A DNA stretch of 34,022 nucleotides, taken from a virus. Location: the IMG/VR virus record IMGVR_UViG_3300044858_003347, positions 1 to 34,022 of that record. The stretch is one strand, 5' to 3'. Below are positions 15,253 through 22,281 of this stretch, one piece after another (the first letter of the stretch is position 1; every line of letters starts with the position of its first letter). The notes beneath the pieces were generated by a model, which saw only the letters and a program-made list of their open reading frames with translations, had not been told where the DNA came from and searched no databases. Both the position numbers and the translations under genes were made by a program.

Positions 15253-16203
15253 ATGGCAAGTCCAATCATAATTCCCAAGAAAAGCACTATTGCTGATAAG
15301 GTCCCCCACCCAGAGCAACTTGAGGGGGGAGAGGTATCCGTAAACTGGGCCGATCAGGTCTGGCACGGCAAACATCCTAGCACGAATGCCGTAGTCCCCA
15401 TTGGCGCACCCGCCATTCACAGTCACGACGAATTGTATTCGCTCGATCAGACGAAGCACCTTGAGTTGCAAAACAATGGCGACTTAACGCTTCCCAACGG
15501 CGGCACGATTTCGGATTCTGCCGTAGCCGAGGGATCACTCACTTTCACGCCGCCAGGCGCAACTAACCAATGGACGCTCGGTATAGATGGTAGCACAATT
15601 TTACCTAATAACGCTTTAAAAGGTTATTCTTTCACCGCCACTAACACTGTTACTAATTATATTCCGCAAGCAGGGTCTTTTTTATACTCTGACAATGCAA
15701 TACTAGGTTTAATTACCTCAATAGGCGGAGCGTGGTATATTAAAGGGCCGGGTTTAGTAGGCTGGAAACAGATAACTCAAGCGCAGGACAATAGCGGAGT
15801 TGCTTTAATTTTAAGAATTGGCAGTGGGAACACTCCATTGCCAGACGGATCAGAATTTCCTTCGGGCGGCGGTAATGTTTACACAATCAGTCAATATATT
15901 GAATTTGACCTCAAGGTTGCTGACAAGACTTGGGTATTTAACAAAGACGGCGATTTAACACTGCCCGCTAGTGGGGATATTTTAGACAGTAACGGAACTT
16001 CGGTTTTAGGTGGCGGCCAACCCACCTCACACAAATCCTCCCATGCCACAGGCGGCTCGGATGCGCTCACTCCTGCCGATATTGGGGCTATCGCTAAAAA
16101 CATTTCGGACTCTAAGCCCGTCAATGCCATTCGTGCAATAAGCGCAACAGATTACGATGCCCTTGGATCACCTGATTCAAATACCATTTATTTTATACTT
16201 TAA
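15253..16203 (+). CDS. Tail fibre protein
   Basis: A 316-residue fibre with an N-terminus similar to the previous one (MASPIIIPKKSTIADKVPHP). Repeated NGDLTLPNGGTISDS and DGDLTLPASGDILDS strand units flank a β-rich domain (residues 95-215). The C-terminus has SHKSSHATGGSDALTPADIGA, a fibre motif in which the His and Asp/Ala-Ile-Gly turns lead to trimerisation or the next fibre. The stop is followed at once by the next ATG. Together with its neighbours this forms a multi-subunit or stepwise fibre. Confidence 0.72.
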   Translation: MASPIIIPKKSTIADKVPHPEQLEGGEVSVNWADQVWHGKHPSTNAVVPIGAPAIHSHDELYSLDQTKHLELQNNGDLTLPNGGTISDSAVAEGSLTFTPPGATNQWTLGIDGSTILPNNALKGYSFTATNTVTNYIPQAGSFLYSDNAILGLITSIGGAWYIKGPGLVGWKQITQAQDNSGVALILRIGSGNTPLPDGSEFPSGGGNVYTISQYIEFDLKVADKTWVFNKDGDLTLPASGDILDSNGTSVLGGGQPTSHKSSHATGGSDALTPADIGAIAKNISDSKPVNAIRAISATDYDALGSPDSNTIYFIL

Positions 16204-16204
16204 T

Positions 16205-17563
16205 ATGCCATCAACAGCCGGACAAGTTTATTTAGGTGACTCATTGATTAACAATTTGAGATTTGATAACACCCCCGTTTGGACGCGACCGACTGCGTGG
16301 ATTGCTATGCCGACAATTACATCTACCGAACAAAAAGTAGCTGCACTTTTTCTTGTAGGGGATAATGATAGTAATTTTGTTGCTTTTCGTTGCGCTGGAA
16401 ACTACACAGTTGATTGGGGCGATGGTTTTATTGAAAATGTTGCAAGTAATGTCACAGCGCAACATAACTATGTGTTTAGTAATCTCTCGGCATCAACAGA
16501 AATTGGGCCTGTTGATTCTAAAATGCGGCAGGCAATGATTGTCATAACTCCGCAAGCGGGACAAAATCTTACGTCTATTCAGTTCAATTTCAAGCACACA
16601 TCAGTTAATGCAACACAATATACAACACCAATTCTTGAAATTACTCTATCGGCTCCAAATTGCACAACATTGCTTATTGGAGGAACAACAGGGAATTTAA
16701 GGCTTCTTGAGCGGTGCGCTATCCTGTCACATAAGGCGACAGGTTTAGCCAATCTATTTCAAAATTGTTCATCGCTCCAAAGTGTTCCTTTATTTGATAT
16801 TTCGCCTGCGGCAAGCCTTGGCAGTATGTTTTTAGGTTGTGTCTCGCTTCGCAGCGTTCCTCTATTTAATCTTTCTAATGTGTCAAACATAAATGGTATG
16901 TTTAGCGGCTGCTCATCGCTCCAAAGTGTTCCTCTGTTTAATACTGCCGCTGCAACAAACATGAGTAATATGTTTCAAAATTGCACATCGCTCCAAAGTG
17001 TTCCTCTATTTAATACTGCGGCTGCTACAAACATGAGTGGTATGTTTCAAGCTTGCTCGGCACTTCGGAGTGTTCCTTTGTTTAATACTTTGAATGTATT
17101 AACTATGAGCGGTATGTTTCAGACATGCGCCTCACTCAATAGAATCCCTTTATTCAATACTCCGAACCTAACAAATACGAGTATCATGTTTCAAAACTGC
17201 ACATCGCTTCAAAGTGTTCCGTTGTTTAACACTGCGCTCGTGACAAATATGAGCAGCATGTTTCAAAATTGCGTTTCACTTCAAAGCATTCCAGCCTTTA
17301 ATTGCTCCAGCGCAACAAACATGGCTTCTTTTGCTTCAACTTGTCAGGCACTCAAGCGTTGCCAAGCAACAGGAATAAAAGCTTCTGTATCATTTGCATC
17401 CTGCACTCTTAGCGCAAGTGCGCTAAATGAAATCTACACCAATTTAGCAAATTTAAATTCTTCGCCACAGCAAACTATAACTGTCACAGGAAATTATGGT
17501 GTAGCCACAGACAACCCCGCAATCGCAGCACCCCCGGAAAAAAATTGGAATGTTGTTGGATAA
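16205..17563 (+). CDS. Leucine-rich-repeat (BspA/DUF285-like) fibre or adhesin
   Basis: A 452-residue protein, clearly AT-rich compared with the head and replication genes. Residues 1-185 form a β-rich N-terminal domain with a WGDG motif (TVDWGDGFIE), typical of PKD/BspA-associated folds. Residues 189-380 are eight 24-residue repeats with consensus SLQSVPLFNTxxxTNMSxMF and a closing Cys, matching the bacterial surface-protein LRR type called BspA or DUF285. The C-terminus is Thr/Asn-rich. BspA-like proteins bind host or matrix molecules; here it probably tips the fibre. The AT bias and bacterial-surface-protein design point to horizontal acquisition. The start is ATG 16205. Confidence 0.8.
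   Translation: MPSTAGQVYLGDSLINNLRFDNTPVWTRPTAWIAMPTITSTEQKVAALFLVGDNDSNFVAFRCAGNYTVDWGDGFIENVASNVTAQHNYVFSNLSASTEIGPVDSKMRQAMIVITPQAGQNLTSIQFNFKHTSVNATQYTTPILEITLSAPNCTTLLIGGTTGNLRLLERCAILSHKATGLANLFQNCSSLQSVPLFDISPAASLGSMFLGCVSLRSVPLFNLSNVSNINGMFSGCSSLQSVPLFNTAAATNMSNMFQNCTSLQSVPLFNTAAATNMSGMFQACSALRSVPLFNTLNVLTMSGMFQTCASLNRIPLFNTPNLTNTSIMFQNCTSLQSVPLFNTALVTNMSSMFQNCVSLQSIPAFNCSSATNMASFASTCQALKRCQATGIKASVSFASCTLSASALNEIYTNLANLNSSPQQTITVTGNYGVATDNPAIAAPPEKNWNVVG
16769..17344 (+). repeat. Eight 72-bp tandem repeats (24-residue LRR)
   Basis: Each unit begins near TCGCTCCAAAGTGTTCC and ends on a Cys codon. Units 3, 4 and 7 are the most alike, with units 3 and 4 nearly identical at the protein level (differing at N/G and N/A positions). 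Such arrays readily expand or contract by recombination in multiples of 72 bp, keeping frame. Confidence 0.85.
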
Positions 17564-17567
17564 TTTT

Positions 17568-17750
17568 ATGGAAAACACATCTGGATTTTACAAGGAAGAA
17601 AAAGGCGAACTGATTTATGGCCCAAATTTTGTTTTGAGCAAAAATTTTGAACTCCGCAAAGAAACGCATGATCAATATACATACCCGGTAGGCGGGTTCT
17701 ATTGGTTTGATTCCGAAACTGAAGCAAGGGCTTTTTTAAATATCTTCTGA
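17568..17750 (+). CDS. Small protein after LRR fibre
   Basis: A 60-residue protein starting at ATG 17568. It contains GELIYGPNFVLSKNFELRKETH and a C-terminal YWFDSETEARAFLNIF, a strand-turn-helix pattern. It may be a fibre chaperone or a cap. Base composition is AT-rich like the LRR gene, so both were probably acquired together. Confidence 0.6.
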   Translation: MENTSGFYKEEKGELIYGPNFVLSKNFELRKETHDQYTYPVGGFYWFDSETEARAFLNIF

Positions 17751-17753
17751 GCA

Positions 17754-17996
17754 ATGAACGAACTCGCTAAATACTTTGACATCGGGCTTAAAATCGCCAG
17801 CACCGTAGCGCTCCTCGCCGTTGCTCTGCTTGGAACAAAATTTGTTACTAAGGAGGAGTTTACGGCGGCAAACACTCGCATCGAGAAGATTGAGGCTGTT
17901 TTAATCAGGATGGAGCAGAACGCAGTCACCGATGCTCGCCACGACAACATTTTGAACGATCACGAAACCCGCATCCGTGGCCTCGAGCGCCGTTGA
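17754..17996 (+). CDS. Membrane protein with coiled coil (holin- or spanin-like)
   Basis: An 80-residue protein with one transmembrane helix (residues 12-31, IASTVALLAVALLGTKFV) and a charged coiled coil after it (TKEEFTAANTRIEKIEAVLI…). The layout suits an inner-membrane spanin-type or holin-accessory protein, or the DUF2730-like family found in phage lysis regions. It is the first gene of the lysis cassette. It starts 3 nt after the previous gene. Confidence 0.6.
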   Translation: MNELAKYFDIGLKIASTVALLAVALLGTKFVTKEEFTAANTRIEKIEAVLIRMEQNAVTDARHDNILNDHETRIRGLERR

Positions 17997-17999
17997 ACC

Positions 18000-18007
18000 T
18001 TTGACAC
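18000..18007 (+). promoter_or_regulatory. TTTGACAC element (copy 7)
   Basis: The octamer lies 22 nt upstream of the holin ATG and shares TTTGACAC and a CCCTC with copies 1 and 2 but lacks the hairpin. It marks the start of the lysis genes, far from the other copies. Confidence 0.45.
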
Positions 18008-18021
18008 TTGCCCTCTAATCG

Positions 18022-18195
18022 ATGAACGCAATCTACTTTGTCCTCGATCGTCTTTCGGAAAACAGCACTTGGCGCGGCCTCATCCTCGTCGCAGTCGCTC
18101 TCGGCGTGAAGCTCGAGCCAGAGATGCAAAACCAGATCATCGCCGCCGGGCTCGGCCTCGTCGGCACGATCAACATTTTCCGAAAAGGAAAATGA
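18022..18195 (+). CDS. Probable holin (57 residues)
   Basis: A short protein in the lysis cassette. Residues 17-26 (WRGLILVAVALGV) and 36-50 (IIAAGLGLVGTINIF) are hydrophobic helices joined by a short polar loop (KLEPEMQNQ), and the C-terminus is basic (RKGK). A two-helix membrane protein of this size next to an endolysin is the standard holin design, forming the hole that releases the amidase. ATG 18022 follows a TTTGACAC element. Its stop overlaps the next start. Confidence 0.75.
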   Translation: MNAIYFVLDRLSENSTWRGLILVAVALGVKLEPEMQNQIIAAGLGLVGTINIFRKGK

Positions 18196-18443
18196 ACCCA
18201 AAACAAGTCGCCGCGACCGCAGTCATGCTCGCGTGGGTTTTTCTGGCGATTAGTTTTCTGAGCGGATGCGTGGCCGTCCCCATGCCTCCCTTCGGTGAAA
18301 GAGTGGGCGAAGCCGGAACGCTCCACATCCGCGCCACGGTCCGCTTCGAGCCACGCCTGAGCAACAGCGAAGCCGCCAACCGCGACCTCTGGAACGCTCT
18401 TGGTGAGTTCCAAAAAACCCTGCCCGCGCTCAAGGACAAATGA
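18192..18443 (+). CDS. Small lipoprotein, probable outer-membrane spanin
   Basis: An 83-residue protein starting at ATG 18192, overlapping the holin stop (ATGA). The N-terminus is a lipoprotein signal: basic start, hydrophobic VMLAWVFLAISF, then lipobox LSGC with Cys about residue 26. The mature part is Pro/Arg/Glu-rich. A small lipoprotein between holin and endolysin is a common o-spanin arrangement in Gram-negative phages and implies a Gram-negative-type envelope. The final KD K and the next ATG overlap by ATGA. Confidence 0.7.
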   Translation: MNPKQVAATAVMLAWVFLAISFLSGCVAVPMPPFGERVGEAGTLHIRATVRFEPRLSNSEAANRDLWNALGEFQKTLPALKDK

Positions 18444-19033
18444 TTTCGCTCCTCGCCCGCTTCTTCATGTTGCCACGCCCGGCGCAATCCCCCGCGCCCG
18501 CGCCTGAGTCGAAGCCCGAGAAGCCACCCAAAACCTCCGGCCTCCTCAAGCCCGAGCCAAAGTTTTACCAACAGACAAACAAGAAGACGCCCAACATCTC
18601 AGCGGGCCGCGTCATCAAACCGACGCACATCGTCCTGCACCACACCTCCGGCGCTTACGCCGGATCCGTCTCGTGGTGCTGTGATCCGGCCAGCAAAGTC
18701 AGCTACCACTGCATAATCGCCCGCAACGGCAAACGCACGACTCTCGCCCTCCCCACCCAGCGAACCTGGCACGCCGGGGTCAGCTCGTGGCAAGGCCGCA
18801 AAGATGTCAACTCATTCAGCGTCGGCATGGCATGGGAAGGGGACACCTTCTCGACCCCATTGAGCGAAGACGCACTCCTCTCCGCCGTCGAATATCTCCT
18901 CCCCATCCTCCGCGAAAACAACATCCCCCTCGCAAACATCCTGCGCCACGCCGACATCGCCCCCGGCCGCAAAGACGACTGCTCCCCAACCGCCCACGCC
19001 GCGCTCCTAGCGGCCCTCAACCGCGTCCTGTAA
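18440..19033 (+). CDS. Endolysin: N-acetylmuramoyl-L-alanine amidase (Amidase_2)
   Basis: A 197-residue peptidoglycan amidase that cuts the bond between MurNAc and L-Ala. Residues 1-50 are a hydrophobic start (MISLLARFFM) followed by a Pro/Lys linker, which could be a signal-anchor-release or N-terminal membrane segment. Residues 60-197 are an Amidase_2 domain with IVLHHTSG (Zn ligand His), SYHCIIARNGK, TWHAG and HADIAPGRKDDCSP (Zn ligands His and Cys, with catalytic Lys/Asp context). A TAATG overlap couples it to the next gene. Confidence 0.87.
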   Translation: MISLLARFFMLPRPAQSPAPAPESKPEKPPKTSGLLKPEPKFYQQTNKKTPNISAGRVIKPTHIVLHHTSGAYAGSVSWCCDPASKVSYHCIIARNGKRTTLALPTQRTWHAGVSSWQGRKDVNSFSVGMAWEGDTFSTPLSEDALLSAVEYLLPILRENNIPLANILRHADIAPGRKDDCSPTAHAALLAALNRVL

Positions 19034-19272
19034 TGGCAAAAAAACCAGCCCCGCCCAAAGACCGCGAGGCCGTCATGCTCCAAGCCCGCGCCCTCCTCGC
19101 CGAGCATTTCGCGCATGGCATCTGCGTGGTGTCTTGGGAGGACGAAGGCACCACCTACAACATGGATTTCAAATTTGGCAATGACTACGCCGCCAAAGCC
19201 CTCGCCCGCGAAGCCGAAGAACTTCTCTGGCCCCTCGAGGAAGAAGAAGAGGAAGACGAAGAAGAAGTATGA
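19033..19272 (+). CDS. Small acidic protein
   Basis: A 79-residue protein overlapping the endolysin stop (TAATG). Basic N-terminus (AKKPAPPKDREAV), a helical/β central part (ICVVSWEDEGTTYNMDFKF), and a very acidic C-terminus (LEEEEEEDEEEV). It may be a DNA mimic or a protein partner, but no function is recognised. It overlaps the next gene by ATGA. Confidence 0.6.
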   Translation: MAKKPAPPKDREAVMLQARALLAEHFAHGICVVSWEDEGTTYNMDFKFGNDYAAKALAREAEELLWPLEEEEEEDEEEV

Positions 19273-19526
19273 AGGCCACGCTTGAGTTCACCCTACCCGA
19301 AGAACGCACCGAGCACATCTGCGCGGTCAAGGGAATGGACACGATTTTAATACTGGATGACCTTCTTAACGAAATCCGCGCCTTCCTTAAACATGGCAGC
19401 GGAGAATTTCGGCAATGGCGAGACGACGAAGGCGAGACCCGCACAGGGTGCGACGCCACGCTCGAAAAAATCCGCTCCTACATCTGGGAGTTAAGAAAAG
19501 ACAACGAGATTCCCGACATCCCATGA
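19269..19526 (+). CDS. Hypothetical protein
   Basis: An 85-residue charged, helical protein (EIRAFLKHGSGEFRQWRDDEGETR, LEKIRSYIWELRKDNEI) that links by ATGA to the acidic protein before it and to the phosphoesterase after it. Its transcription together with those genes suggests a shared process. Function unknown. Confidence 0.6.
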   Translation: MKATLEFTLPEERTEHICAVKGMDTILILDDLLNEIRAFLKHGSGEFRQWRDDEGETRTGCDATLEKIRSYIWELRKDNEIPDIP

Positions 19527-20254
19527 CACCGATCCGAAAATGGAAAAAGTGGATGGCTGTCGGATGCTCACACGGCGAACTCATCTGCCCCGAAAGCCGC
19601 CGCGCTGTGCTGGATTTTTCCAAGAAATTTCGCCCAGACTTCCGTGCGCATCTAGGCGATTTTATCGACCTCGCCGCCATGCGCGGTGGCGTCGCCTCCG
19701 ATGTGGACAGCAAAGACCGCGCTCGCAACATCGCCCAAGATGTCAGCGAGGGGATTTCATTCCTCTACGAATTTGCTCCGAATGTGATCATGCTCGGCAA
19801 CCACGAAGCCAGACTGAGCCGCATGGCAGAATCCCCCAACGCCGTCCACGCCCACGCCGCGCAGACCGTCCTCAACGAACTCGGAGACTGCGCCAAAAAG
19901 CTCAAGGCGCGCATCTACCCCTACCACAATTCAAAAGGCGTCCACCGCCTCGGAGACCTCGCCATGGTCCACGGCTATTCCTGCAATGTGTCTGCCATCC
20001 GCGACCACGCCGAGACCTACGGCAAAGTCATCATGGCCCACCTCCACCGAGTAGGCATCGAGCGCGGCCGCCGCATCGATTCTCCCACCGGCTACTGCCT
20101 CGGAGCGATCTGCAATCTCGACATGGACTACAGCTCCACCCGCCGAGCGTCATTGGCCCACTCGTCTGGCTTCGCGTGGGGCTACTTCACCGACAACTCA
20201 ACAACCGTCAACCTGTGCGAAAGACAAAAAAACCAACCGTGGCTTCTGCCGTAG
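19523..20254 (+). CDS. Calcineurin-like metallophosphoesterase
   Basis: A 243-residue enzyme with the metallophosphoesterase motif set in order: GCSHG (14-18, replacing the usual DxH), GDFID (45-49), GNHEA (92-96), a MVHGYS segment and AHLHRVG near residue 175. These bind two divalent metals and cleave phosphoesters. The substrate is not predictable, with nucleotide, nucleic-acid end or small-molecule phosphates all possible. The protein is complete. ATG 19523 overlaps the preceding stop by ATGA. It lies between lysis and integration genes in the late-transcribed direction. Confidence 0.8.
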   Translation: MTPIRKWKKWMAVGCSHGELICPESRRAVLDFSKKFRPDFRAHLGDFIDLAAMRGGVASDVDSKDRARNIAQDVSEGISFLYEFAPNVIMLGNHEARLSRMAESPNAVHAHAAQTVLNELGDCAKKLKARIYPYHNSKGVHRLGDLAMVHGYSCNVSAIRDHAETYGKVIMAHLHRVGIERGRRIDSPTGYCLGAICNLDMDYSSTRRASLAHSSGFAWGYFTDNSTTVNLCERQKNQPWLLP

Positions 20255-20514
20255 AAAAAGCCTGGGGCGCCTTCTTTCAGTCGACGGCCGCATGCGACCC
20301 CTCTGAACTGAAAAAGGAAGGCTGGATGACCAACATGGAAATTTCCGAGCTATCAAAGCTCAAAGGCGAAGCCGGTCGACAGCTCGCCGACAAAGGCGTC
20401 CGCTCTGGCGTCCTTGAAAAAAAAGTAGCCAAAATTTTGATCAATGGCCGTCGAGCCAATGTCAATTTCTACAGGCCTCGGGCAACACCGGGCAACACTC
20501 CCGCAAGTCATTGA
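20215..20514 (+). CDS. Small putative DNA-binding protein
   Basis: A 99-residue protein from GTG 20215, overlapping the phosphoesterase by 40 nt; GTG 20239 is an alternative. It is Lys/Arg-rich with a possible helix-turn-helix: WMTNMEISELSKLKGEAGRQ, then DKGVRSGVLEKKVAKILING. The C-terminus contains NVNFYRPRATPGN. The 3' end of the gene carries the left pair of GGGCAACA repeats, so it overlaps the recombination region. It may be an accessory DNA-binding protein for integration, but this is only from location. Confidence 0.5.
   Translation: MRKTKKPTVASAVEKAWGAFFQSTAACDPSELKKEGWMTNMEISELSKLKGEAGRQLADKGVRSGVLEKKVAKILINGRRANVNFYRPRATPGNTPASH
20480..20498 (+). repeat. Left GGGCAACAC pair (candidate arm-type sites)
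   Basis: GGGCAACAC occurs at 20480-20488 and 20490-20498, 10 bp apart and therefore on one DNA face. Matching copies lie on the other side of the tRNA-derived core, as expected for arm-type integrase-binding sites. Confidence 0.5.
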
Positions 20515-20534
20515 AAAACAAAGCCAAGAAAGCG

Positions 20535-20589
20535 ACTTAAAATCCGTTTTCGCGAAAGCGGAGTGCGGGTTCAAGTCCCGCCGCCGGCA
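20535..20589 (+). other. attP core: 3' half of tRNA-Leu(UAA)
   Basis: The 55-bp stretch reads as the 3' part of a leucine tRNA. It has an anticodon loop with TAA (20536-20542), the 3' anticodon stem, a long type II variable arm (TTCGC-GAAA-GCGGA), a perfect T-arm (GCGGG 20565-20569, TTCAAGT, CCCGC 20577-20581), the acceptor 3' strand CGCCGGC and discriminator A (20589). Upstream of about 20534 the match fails: the 5' anticodon stem cannot form. So this is not a gene but a phage attachment site copying the host tRNA, placed about 140 bp before integrase. Recombination would rebuild a whole tRNA at one junction. Confidence 0.85.
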
Positions 20590-20699
20590 GAGCGAGTTGT
20601 GACGATTTGGGCTAGGTTTTATGCGGGTTGGCGGGCGGTTGGCTTCTTGAAACTACAGGCGGGAAGTGGTGGCTACTGGAAGAAAATAGTTGCGATTTC

Positions 20700-20728
20700 G
20701 GGCAACACGGGCAACAAGTGGGCAACAG
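20700..20728 (+). repeat. Right GGGCAACA triplet (candidate arm-type sites)
   Basis: GGGCAACA starts at 20700, 20709 and 20720, ending 3 bp before the integrase ATG. With the left pair they bracket the tRNA core. Integrase bound here could also repress its own translation or transcription start. Confidence 0.5.
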
Positions 20729-20731
20729 ACC

Positions 20732-21751
20732 ATGAGTGCCTTTCTTGTCAGTCCATACCCGCAGCGGCCTTCGACGCCTTGGAAGCTGACGATCCCGCAG
20801 AAAATTTTTGGGAAAAGGATTCGCCGGTTTTATCGCACCGAGGCGGAGGCTTGGGCGGCGGGGCCGGGGCTGGTGGAGAAACTTCAGAAGGGTGGGACGG
20901 ATTCGCTCTCGGAGGAGCAGGCGAGGGGTATGTCGATGAAGTCGGCGGTGCGGGATTATCTGGCTTCCAAAACGGGGTCTTCGGAACGGCATCGTGAGAA
21001 ACTTGAAAAAATATGTGGGGAGCTTTTGGATGCTTTCCCTGGCGCGGTGGCGGCGGTCACTCCGATGCAGGCGGCGAGGGTCTTTGCCAAGGTTCAAGGC
21101 GCGCCGACGACGCGGGCGGGGTGGCATCGTTACGCCTCCGGGTTCTTTCGGTGGTGCGTTGATATGGAACTTCTGGACCGAAATCCATTTCGCCGCGTCG
21201 TGGCGCCGGAGGCTGAGAGTAAAAGGTCACTGATCTCGGCGAAGGAACTGCGGGCGATCTTAGATGCGGAGATGTCGGATGCGCTGCGCGCTTGGTTTCT
21301 TCTCGGTGCCTTTGCTGGGTTGCGGTCCATCGAGGTCCATCGAATGCGGTGGGAGGATGTGGACCCGAAGACAGGACAGATCGAGGTTCGGAGGGAGGTT
21401 TCGAAACAATCCTCGGGCCTGCCGGAGCGGATCGTGGATTTCACGGAGCCGCTGGCGAGGCGGAAGGAATTTTTCAAAGGAAAATCGGGGCTGATTGTGC
21501 CTCCGAAATCTCTCCGGCTTTATCGGGAGCGGGAGGCGCTGATCGAGCGGCTGAACAATGAGGGCGTGGTGCCGTGGGCTATGCTGCCAGAGAACGCACT
21601 CCGCCATTCTTTCGCTACCTACCACCTCGGCCGATGCCAAGATGCGGGCAAGACCGCGCATCAGATGGGGCATTCGTCAACGGCTCTGGTTCTCAAGACC
21701 TACGCGGTGCCGTCTCGCAAGGCGGACTGGCGGGCTTGGTGGAGGGTTTAG
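20732..21751 (+). CDS. Tyrosine site-specific recombinase (integrase)
   Basis: A 339-residue tyrosine recombinase. Residues 1-70 are a basic, probably arm-binding N-terminal part (KLTIPQKIFGKRIRRFYRTEAEA). Residues 75-165 form a core-binding SAM-like domain with helices (YLASKTGSSERHREKLEKI…). Residues 170-339 are the catalytic domain: GLRSIEVHRMRW with the first Arg, RHSFATYHL as the HxxR-type box, GHSSTALVLKTY with the nucleophile Tyr near residue 326. ATG 20732 is chosen because the open frame before it reads the GGGCAACA repeats. With attP next to it, it should integrate the phage into a host tRNA-Leu(UAA) gene. Confidence 0.9.
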   Translation: MSAFLVSPYPQRPSTPWKLTIPQKIFGKRIRRFYRTEAEAWAAGPGLVEKLQKGGTDSLSEEQARGMSMKSAVRDYLASKTGSSERHREKLEKICGELLDAFPGAVAAVTPMQAARVFAKVQGAPTTRAGWHRYASGFFRWCVDMELLDRNPFRRVVAPEAESKRSLISAKELRAILDAEMSDALRAWFLLGAFAGLRSIEVHRMRWEDVDPKTGQIEVRREVSKQSSGLPERIVDFTEPLARRKEFFKGKSGLIVPPKSLRLYREREALIERLNNEGVVPWAMLPENALRHSFATYHLGRCQDAGKTAHQMGHSSTALVLKTYAVPSRKADWRAWWRV

Positions 21752-21764
21752 GCGGACAGGTCGA

Positions 21765-22094
21765 TTATTTCGCCTTGCCACCCTGGAGGGAGATCGCAGT
21801 TTGGTGAGTTGACAATCCACCATCGGAGGTCACGGATTGTGGGCGCACAATATTCGCAGACGCGCCCTGGGGGAGGGGCTGTTCCTTCGATTGGTGCCTC
21901 TCATAAGCTGCCCGGTAGTGGTAGTCCCACGCGAGCCTCATGCACTTACGGATGGCTTGAGATGGAACCATGTCGGTATGGTTCACTTCAAACTCGTAAC
22001 GGATAATTTTGGACAAAATATCTTGGCACTCCGGGGTCAAGCTGACGCCCGGTTTTTTCACTTTTTCGCTGTCTGTTTTTTTGTGCCGACCCAC
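21765..22094 (-). CDS. Divergent regulator, candidate lysogeny repressor
   Basis: The only credible minus-strand gene (109 residues). It starts at a GTG (22094) giving MGRHKKTDSEKVKK; an alternative GTG at 22124 lies in an operator half-site. The core VSLTPECQDILSKIIRYEFEVNHTDMVPSQAIRKCMRLAWDYHYRA resembles a ribbon-helix-helix or small DNA-binding domain (strand, then two helices), followed by a Gln/Ser-rich tail. Convergent with integrase by 13 bp and divergent from an RHH gene, with GTGCAC palindromes between. This is the layout of a lysis-lysogeny switch; no established repressor family is recognised. Confidence 0.6.
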   Translation of the reverse strand: MGRHKKTDSEKVKKPGVSLTPECQDILSKIIRYEFEVNHTDMVPSQAIRKCMRLAWDYHYRAAYERHQSKEQPLPQGASANIVRPQSVTSDGGLSTHQTAISLQGGKAK

Positions 22095-22117
22095 AACGAA
22101 AACAATGTCAGCGAATA

Positions 22118-22156
22118 GGTGCACCCTTGCAACCTATATTTTTTATTCGGTGCACC
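22118..22156. promoter_or_regulatory. GTGCAC operator pair near repressor
   Basis: GGTGCACC occurs at 22118-22125 and 22149-22156, 31 bp apart (about three helical turns), inside an AT-rich stretch between the divergent regulators. GTGCAC is a perfect palindrome and is likely the binding site for one of the two regulators. Confidence 0.6.
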
Positions 22157-22215
22157 AAAAAAATATTTTCGCCCGCAAACCTTGTCCCCATGCGGATGTC
22201 AATAGAAATCTTCGT

Positions 22216-22244
22216 ATGGGGAGAACACCCCATTGACTTTTTTT
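22216..22244 (+). other. Palindrome plus T-run upstream of RHH gene
   Basis: ATGGGG (22216-22221) and CCCCAT (22228-22233) form a perfect 6-bp stem, loop AGAACA; a run of seven T follows at 22238-22244. It may be an operator, or an intrinsic terminator that stops upstream transcription before the early genes. TTGACT (22233-22238) could be a -35 box, but no good -10 follows. Confidence 0.45.
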
Positions 22245-22253
22245 ATTGATAAA

Positions 22254-22279
22254 AGTGCACCGAAATAAAAAAGTGCACC
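22254..22279. promoter_or_regulatory. GTGCAC operator pair at early gene start
   Basis: AGTGCACC occurs at 22254-22261 and 22272-22279, 18 bp apart, just ahead of the RHH ATG (22282). With the left pair this makes four sites flanking the two divergent regulators. Confidence 0.6.
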
Positions 22280-22281
22280 GC

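Noticed and set aside
16769-17344. CRISPR-like periodicity
   Set aside because: The 72-bp repeats are contiguous and in frame within a coding LRR array, with no spacers.
20535-20589. Complete tRNA-Leu gene
   Set aside because: The 5' half is missing; upstream bases cannot form the anticodon stem, D-arm or acceptor.
20690-20731. TTG start for integrase 14 codons upstream
   Set aside because: The extra codons would be encoded by the GGGCAACA repeats; ATG 20732 gives a normal N-terminus.
20563-20997. 144-codon + strand ORF overlapping attP and integrase
   Set aside because: It runs through the tRNA-derived core and in another frame over integrase; Gly-rich translation looks like a shadow.
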